Assembly: GCA_951802195.1 (NCBI GenBank) | Contig: OX637620.1 | Location: forward strand, 310,001 to 374,000 | Direction: 5' to 3' | Source of the DNA: Tausonia pullulans | Taxonomy: Eukaryota > Basidiomycota > Tremellomycetes > Cystofilobasidiales > Mrakiaceae | Length of the DNA: 64,000 nucleotides | Part shown: positions 58,500 through 64,000 of the stretch, piece after piece | How the letters are laid out: every line of letters begins with the position of its first letter | How positions within the stretch are numbered: position 1 is the stretch's first letter | Notes under the pieces: generated by a model | Told to the model about the DNA's origin: nothing | What the model saw: the letters and a program-made list of their open reading frames with translations, nothing else | Database searches by the model: none | Position numbers and translations under genes: made by a program

Positions 58500-60113
58500 T
58501 CAGTTGTCCGAGCAGCCAGCGTGGCCCTTGCAGACGATCTGGCCGAACCCAGACGCGAGCTGGGCGAGGGCCTCGATGTTCTTGGTGTCGACGGTGGTCG
58601 CTGTTCCATTGACAGCACCGCCGACGACAGCGCTAGGAGCAGCCGAAGCCGTCGCTGAGGCGGAGGCCGAGGTCGTGGCGGCAGCAGCGTCGTCGGCTGA
58701 AACGAACGAAGCGGACGCACTCGCGGAAGGGGCAGCGGTGCTCGAAACAGCGACAGCGATGGACGAAGCCGCAGCGGCAGCAGCGGCCGAGGAGCGAGAG
58801 GCGGCCTCCCAGGAGGAGGCGGCGGCCACGGAGGCGATGGAGGCGGCGGCCTGGGTTGATTGGACGGAGACGGACGAGATGGAGGCCTGGGAAGTCCATG
58901 CCTGGGCGGCAGCGACGGAGGCCTCGGACGCGCGCGACTGGTCTGCGACGGATGCTTGAGAGGCCCACGAGACGGAGGCAACCGAGGAAACGGAGACGGC
59001 GGAGGTCTTGCCCCAGTCCTCGGCGGCTGAAAGAGAGGAAGGGAGTAGGGAAGTGAGCCGGATTCGGGACAACCAACTCTCGTGAACCCGGCGTCGCGTC
59101 GAGACTTACGAGCGGCGGGTGTGGTAGGAGTATTAGATTGTCCTCCTCCGTACCACCAGTTGCCGTAAACTAAGAGAGAGCGGGAGAGCGAGGTGACGAC
59201 ATCAGCATTGTTCGCCATGCACACGCGCCAGCGGGAGTGCCTCCAACTCACCGACACCGGCGTCCTGGTTAGCGATGGCGCTAAAGAGACCCATGGAGAG
59301 GTCAAGGCCACCCCAGGGGCAAGTCGGGCACTCGTCCTGAATTGTCGCCTGGACCTGCTTGCCGTTGTACTCAATAGTGATCTGCTTGCCGCAGACGCTG
59401 GGAGGGTACCCTCCTCCAGCCGCGTTGAGCTGCCCAGAGTTGAGGGCGACCTGTGGGAGAAGGTAAATTGTCTTGCAGTCAGTCAAGTGCGAAAGTCTAG
59501 TGGCGCCCGCGCCCTGGGACGCACGGTGTACTCGTTGTTACCGTCTGAGAGAAGCGAAACGCGGGAGGGGTGGGAGGAGAGGGGAGGAGAGGGGAGGGAA
59601 CGGGAGTGGAACAACACGCGGCGCGACCGTCAGTTCGGCGAACGCGAGGGCTCTAGGAAGAAGCAAGGCGCACGGTAGACACCGCAGGCTCCGAGTCCAA
59701 CTGGATGCAAAAGGTGGACGTCAGTCAAGGAACGCAAGGAGAGACGAGAAAAGGAACTCACCGGAGGTGCTAGGGGTAGAACAAACAGAGAGAACAAGCG
59801 CAAACAGAGGGGCAAGAGAGGGAGGGGGGGCAAACCGCGTCAGCGTCCGCCTGCTTTCGACGCGTTTCTTCTCGACTACATTGGTACCAGTAGCAGAGAG
59901 AGAGGCTCACTCGTAGAAGGTGAAGCGAGCGCCGCTACCCTGGCGCTTGGTAATGTCGATGCCCTTCTCGAGGAGGGCGGCGGTCGCCTTCTCGTCGGCC
60001 GCGGCGGCGCGAGCAGCAAGCGCCTTGGCGCGGTGGCCCTGGGAGGAAGCGTGGCCGGCTGAGGCAAGGGTGAGGACCGGGAGGGTCGCGATGAGAGCGC
60101 TAACGAAAAGCAT
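58500..60113 (-). CDS. Secreted expansin-like (double-psi beta-barrel) protein with Ser/Ala tail
   Basis: Seven minus-strand exons, 60113-59911, 59769-59762 (8 nt), 59700-59674, 59544-59525, 59450-59252, 59169-59110, 59026-58500, give 347 aa in frame. Signal peptide (LIATLPVLTLASAG) and a propeptide-like Ala/Lys-rich part ending in DITKRQ, a possible Kex2 site (KR). The barrel domain starts ARFTFYDTSVGLGACG and runs through HGNNEYTVALNSGQL, CGKQITIEYNGKQVQA, DECPTCPWGGLDLSMG and VYGNWWYGG. This is the RlpA/barwin/expansin-like fold of small fungal secreted proteins. From about residue 173 a 170-residue Ser/Ala/Val-rich tail with recurrent SVASVSWASQASV-like phrases precedes a final VCKGHAGCSDN. 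It probably acts at the cell wall; enzymatic activity is not predictable. The 8-nt exon encodes part of FYDTSVG and is required to keep the barrel in frame. Confidence 0.9.
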
Positions 60114-60698
60114 GGCTACAGGTGACTAGGGCTGGTGGCTGGTGAGGAGCGAGCGAGCAATCGAGGGCTTGCGGACGTGGGAAGAGGAAAGGGGGAAGGG
60201 CGCGTGCGTGGGGAAACGAGCCGACGGGGGTGGGAGAGCGAAAGGGGCTGAACGCGGAGTGTGCGGGTATCTGTGGGATAGGTGGTTGATAGAAGGAAGG
60301 TGGGTGCCGGATGGGCGTGTGAGTGCGTGAGCTGGAGTCTGGGTTGGAGGAGTAGCAACGAAAGGGGAGGCGGGTCGAGGTGGTCGAAAGGTAGACGGCG
60401 GCAGGGTGGGGGAAGGCGAGGCGGCGTCGATCCCGCGCGGCCTCATCCTGGCTCGTCCGCAGATCAAGGGGTCCGCGCTTTCCTCTCATTTGGCCGGTCA
60501 TTCATGACGCCTGCACTCGCGTTCAGCAGGGTCACGGCAAATACATAGGATAATGCGACTGGACGGGATCACGGCCGTACCGGAAAAGAGGGAGAGGGAG
60601 GAGGAGAAGACGAGCCAGGCGGGGGAGGGTTACAAGGTGGGAGAGGAGAGTAAGGAGCAACATAAGCGATACAGGGTCCCTTAGCTCAGCTAGTTCAG
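60114..60698. promoter_or_regulatory. Promoter/leader of the expansin-like gene
   Basis: 585 bases between the secreted-protein start and the stop of the transporter gene upstream. On the coding (minus) strand it is strongly CT/CCA-rich from 60120 to 60420, as in leaders of highly expressed genes here. No reading frame convincing. Confidence 0.45.
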
Positions 60699-63600
60699 CT
60701 AGCTCGACCCCGTCACGATGCTCAGCCTCGCCCGCCCACTCGCAGGCACAGAGGCAGGCTGCTGGCCCGAGAAGTAGGCAGACGACAGCGCCTGAGGCTC
60801 GCCTCGTCCTCCATCTTCGCCAGGCGAACCGTTCCTCGAGGGCACTCCCCGCTCGTCAATGTGGTACCCGTACGCCGGTGCCGACGCAGGAGGAACGGGC
60901 GTCGATGACCGCGAGGGAACAGCGGATGGCGAGGGGGTGAGCGCCTGGGTGAAGAAGCTCGTCAGGCTAATGAGCGAGGACGGGGCGGAGGCGCGCGGTT
61001 TCCTATTAAGGCGAAGGTAGAGTCAGTTAGATGCTAGAGGGGAAGAGCGAGTGGGTGACCAACTGCGGGATGCGCACTGGAAAGAGTTGCCGATGATAGG
61101 AGCGTTGGGCGAGATGGGAGAGCTCGGGTAGCTGCCCCTCGGGAGAGTCGCCGCATCAGCGCTCTTGCTGTCGCGAACCTTCTTGGATGAAAGTGGCTCA
61201 GTCTTGTCCGGCTGATTGTAAAGCCACGTCGAGGCGAGGACGGTCGTCGATCCAATGAGGAAGGACGGGGTGATGGTCGACCCGAAAAAGAAGACCGAGA
61301 CGAAGAAGGAGAGGACAATGGAAAGCGAGGTCGCAAAGCCCTTGAGAATGTTATCAGCGTGCTAAGAGGGGAAATAAATGGTCGTCAATACAGTGACTGC
61401 GAGGAAGGGTGCAGCAGCATAAGCAGATGTGCTACCTTGATGACGACGGCTGTGACAAGGCCCCCGGCAACCTGAACAAAGACAGTCGCCCAGGCCCACA
61501 TCGTGAAATCATGGAACGGAGCGAGGATATGTCCGAGGAGGCCCTGGGCCGCCGGCTGATGGGTGGAACCCGAGCCAAAGAAGACGGGGATGATGGCCGG
61601 GATGAGGGAAAAGAGAGAGAGTTGGACGTTCCTGAACAGAAAGCAGCTCAGTCGTCATGGTTCACGTGAGGATGAGGACAGATAGTTCGATGCTCACCTA
61701 ATCCAGAGGTCCGCCTTTGAGCCCTTGAGCAACAACTCGAAGTAAACGCCCGCGAGGCCCGAAGTGAAGCAGGCTGCACTGACGGCCGAGAAGCCCTTCA
61801 GCGGGCTCATGCCAGTGTGGCCACTGCTAACGGTTGAGGAGGCGGAAGAACCGCCTCCGGAGGACTGGATCTGCACGATTCCGACACCGAGGGCGAGGAA
61901 GAGGAGGGCGAGCCACTTGCCGCGGGTAAGCTTCTTGCCGAGGAGGATGACGGAGAAAGCCGCGGTGGTGAGAATCTTCATCTGGTAGCTGAGAAGTTGG
62001 GCAGAGGAAATCAGCGACAAGAGCCATTTAACGACAAACCAGGAGGATATGAACGTACGTGACCTGGAAGGTGGCAACGTCAAGGTTCGAGGCCGCGACG
62101 TATTGAAGGTCTGAGAGAGAAGAGACAGTCGGGTCAGCTGTGAACGAACTGGCGAGCCACGACGCCATCAGTACGCACTATTTTGAATGACATAGAGCAG
62201 AGCAGGAATCGAGAGCTTCCAGCAGTCGGGCGAGAAGACCTCTTTGCGGACCTGAGCGAACCGTGCGCACCAGTCACGGTTCAAGAGCGCGTGTAGCGGT
62301 GACTGACGAAGCGAAGATACGTTCGCTGACAGACTGGCGAGGCCGTGCTGCTTCGTATCACGTTCAGATGAGTCCGGCTTCGTCGTCCGGACAGGCGAAA
62401 CAGGCGGGTAGGCGAGCGTCTTCTCGTCCGTGGTGATAACCGAGGACGATGGCCGGGCAGAAGGTGGGAGCGCCTGCAGCTCGTCATCGATCCGGCGAAG
62501 AGCGATAAGGAGCGAGACAGTCCCCTTCGTGAGCTCATTGACAAGGACGGCCGTCGCGGCCGAGTACGAGTGGCCCGGAGCGACGTTGATGCGTGAGTAG
62601 TGCATCACAATCGTGAGCGTCGCGTTCTGGAGAGCGAGGGTGACTGATTGAGGGAGGAGTGTACGCGTCAGGGAACACTTGTCTCAAGGAGTGATTCAGA
62701 ACGAAGGTCAAGACCCACTCAGACTTCAGATGAATCAACATTGCGCCTGATCGTCAGCATGGCCCGCCCTCTGATGTGACTGGTTCCCCTTCTTGCCTGT
62801 GTCTCAGCTCCTTCTCAACATAAAAAAACTCACGAGACATATTTGAGCTTCATGCCCATGAAGACAGGCTCGCCGTCGCCCCCCCTAGTGAGCTGCCGCT
62901 TGGCATCGACCTGGTCTCGCGGAGCGAGGTAAAGCCGACCAGGTGGATATGGCCGCAAGGACGAGATCATCGTCGACGAGGACGAGGAGGCAGCCTGGGC
63001 GGCGGTGGAGGCAGCGCCGGTGTGATCCGGGGTGTTGTTTGCGCCAACGGGCGAGGAGAGCGAGCTGACGGATGTGGCTCTGATCATGATGGAGGTTGGA
63101 AGTCAATTAGTGTTGGCTCTGCCCTTCTCTGGACTATGAGCTTTCCGGGCAAAATCAGGGAAGGGGTCGCCGACCCCTGATGCATGCACAAGCACGAGGT
63201 GCGTGCGGCGTCGGGGCTTTCGACAGAGAACGGCGCTGGGTGGTGGGCCCTCCAACTTCGAAGAGACGGAAAGACCGACCCGAGCACACATGGAGATGCA
63301 GGCTCTTTAGTTGCGGAGATGAGAAAAAGGGAAGAAGAAGGAGGCTATGCATTCTCCTCGCCACGCAGCGAGAAGTCAGCGCTTCGAATCACCTCGCACG
63401 CGAAACGAAGTCCGATTCGGGACCTGTCAACGCCTTGCTGTGACACTCCCTCCTTGCGGGTTACGTTCCATCCTGTAAGGCCGCTGTGGAGACCTTGGGC
63501 CGAGGCCTCGCTCGAAGAAGCTGCTGATTGGACAGCACGAGTGGGAGGCTCACAGTTCTTGTGGAGCACTGCAGGGGCAGAACCGCTAGATGAGACCCTC

Positions 63601-63902
63601 GAAAGAGGGATGTCGGACAGCCTTCCAGCTAGCGCCCTTTTAACCTCCCCCCTTCCCGCATCCGTCGACTGCCTGATCCTCCAGCGAAGGAGCAGGATTT
63701 CTCACATATGCGAGTGTGAAGGGCTCATCCAAGCGAACGAGGGGCTGGTCCGACCCACGTAGAGACGCTGAAGAGACGCGAGACAAACTCACCGGCTCAT
63801 TCTCCGCTTGGGCTTGACCCGCTCTTGCTGGCCAGAGGCGATGGCAGAGCCCTCGTCGTCAACGAGCGCAGAGCTTTCGTCGTAAACTTGATGATGGGCC
63901 AT
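60699..63902 (-). CDS. Golgi nucleotide-sugar transporter (UDP-galactose/CMP-sialate family)
   Basis: Minus-strand exons 63902-63793, 63079-62834, about 62643-62178, 62110-62059, 61988-61698, 61631-61436, 61361-61060, 61002-60699. The family (Nuc_sug_transp) imports UDP-sugars into the Golgi lumen by antiport with UMP. Clear hallmarks: LALQNATLTIVMHYSR (helix 2), VAASNLDVATFQVTYQMKIL, FSVILLGKKLTRGKWLALL, SGLAGVYFELLLKG, RNVQLSLFSLIPAI, GGLVTAVVIKHADNILKGFA and FFFGSTITPSFLIGST. Between helices 2 and 3 lies a long Ser/Pro/Arg-rich insert (about 100 residues), and the C-terminus is a disordered Ser/Pro tail. The first intron would be 713 nt, far longer than any other here; exon 1 ends CG and joins in phase to AGCCACATCC. 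A start at ATG 63087 is the alternative. The junction 62834 to 62643 is not closed in frame. Identity is secure, the 5' end less so. Confidence 0.88.
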
Positions 63903-64000
63903 GTGGTGAAGGCTTCTAAGGCGAGAAGCTGGATCGGGGACGGGTTGGGCTGCACGAGCTCGAGGTCGGGTCGCTGGTGCGAAGGTGGGGCAAGGGTCGG

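Noticed and set aside
1-64000. Search for transposons, retroelements, integrated viruses and CRISPR arrays
   Set aside because: No terminal repeats, transposase or reverse-transcriptase motifs, or regularly spaced repeats were recognised anywhere in the window.

Overview
This window reads as nuclear DNA of a basidiomycete fungus. It is GC-rich and gene-dense. Almost every gene is cut by many short introns (about 50-80 nt, GT-AG, a few GC-AG), it carries the fungal-specific translation factor eEF3, and the proteins are basidiomycete-like. Pucciniomycotina (a Rhodotorula/Sporobolomyces-type red yeast or relative) is my best guess from intron density and composition, but it is inference. I see no CRISPR array, integrated virus, retroelement or intact transposon.

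Layout. 1-9 kb (+): a Q/S-rich conserved fungal protein, then a 24-exon SUV39/Clr4-type H3K9 methyltransferase with an unusual PWWP-like domain. 9-14.8 kb (-): a Cys-rich single-pass membrane protein with a C-terminal SH3 domain, then an unrecognised multi-exon gene. 15.2-24.7 kb: a class I histone deacetylase (Hos2/HDAC3-like, +), an intron-containing tRNA-Lys(CTT) (-), the nucleoporin Ndc1 (+), and an Enhancer-of-zeste H3K27 methyltransferase (-). 24.8-29.4 kb: the ASTRA WD40 protein Asa1 (+) and the GPI transamidase subunit Gaa1 (-). 30.4-37.6 kb: flavocytochrome b2 (-), a small membrane protein (+) and asparagine synthetase (-). 38-45 kb (+): an LEA2-domain membrane protein and eEF3. 45.8-52.8 kb: a TauD-type dioxygenase (-), a short unknown gene (-), a broken nitrilase (+), an aldo/keto reductase (-) and a small doubtful frame (-). 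53-63.9 kb (-): a monocarboxylate-type MFS carrier, the U5 snRNP protein CD2BP2/Lin1, a secreted double-psi-beta-barrel protein and a nucleotide-sugar transporter.

How they fit together. Most genes are independent housekeeping functions. The striking regional feature is the concentration of chromatin regulators in the first 25 kb: predicted H3K9 and H3K27 methyltransferases and a deacetylase, interleaved with Ndc1, with Asa1 (a partner of Tra1/TTT-type complexes) sharing a 218-bp divergent promoter with the E(z) gene. No obvious new multi-gene system is present. The most original items are the PWWP-like plus pre-SET/SET architecture, the altered NHS motif of the E(z) protein, several GC-AG introns and very small exons, and a nitrilase that has lost its catalytic core.

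Exon coordinates were derived by hand from splice signals, reading-frame phase and protein similarity. Individual junctions can be off by a base, and junctions I could not close are stated.
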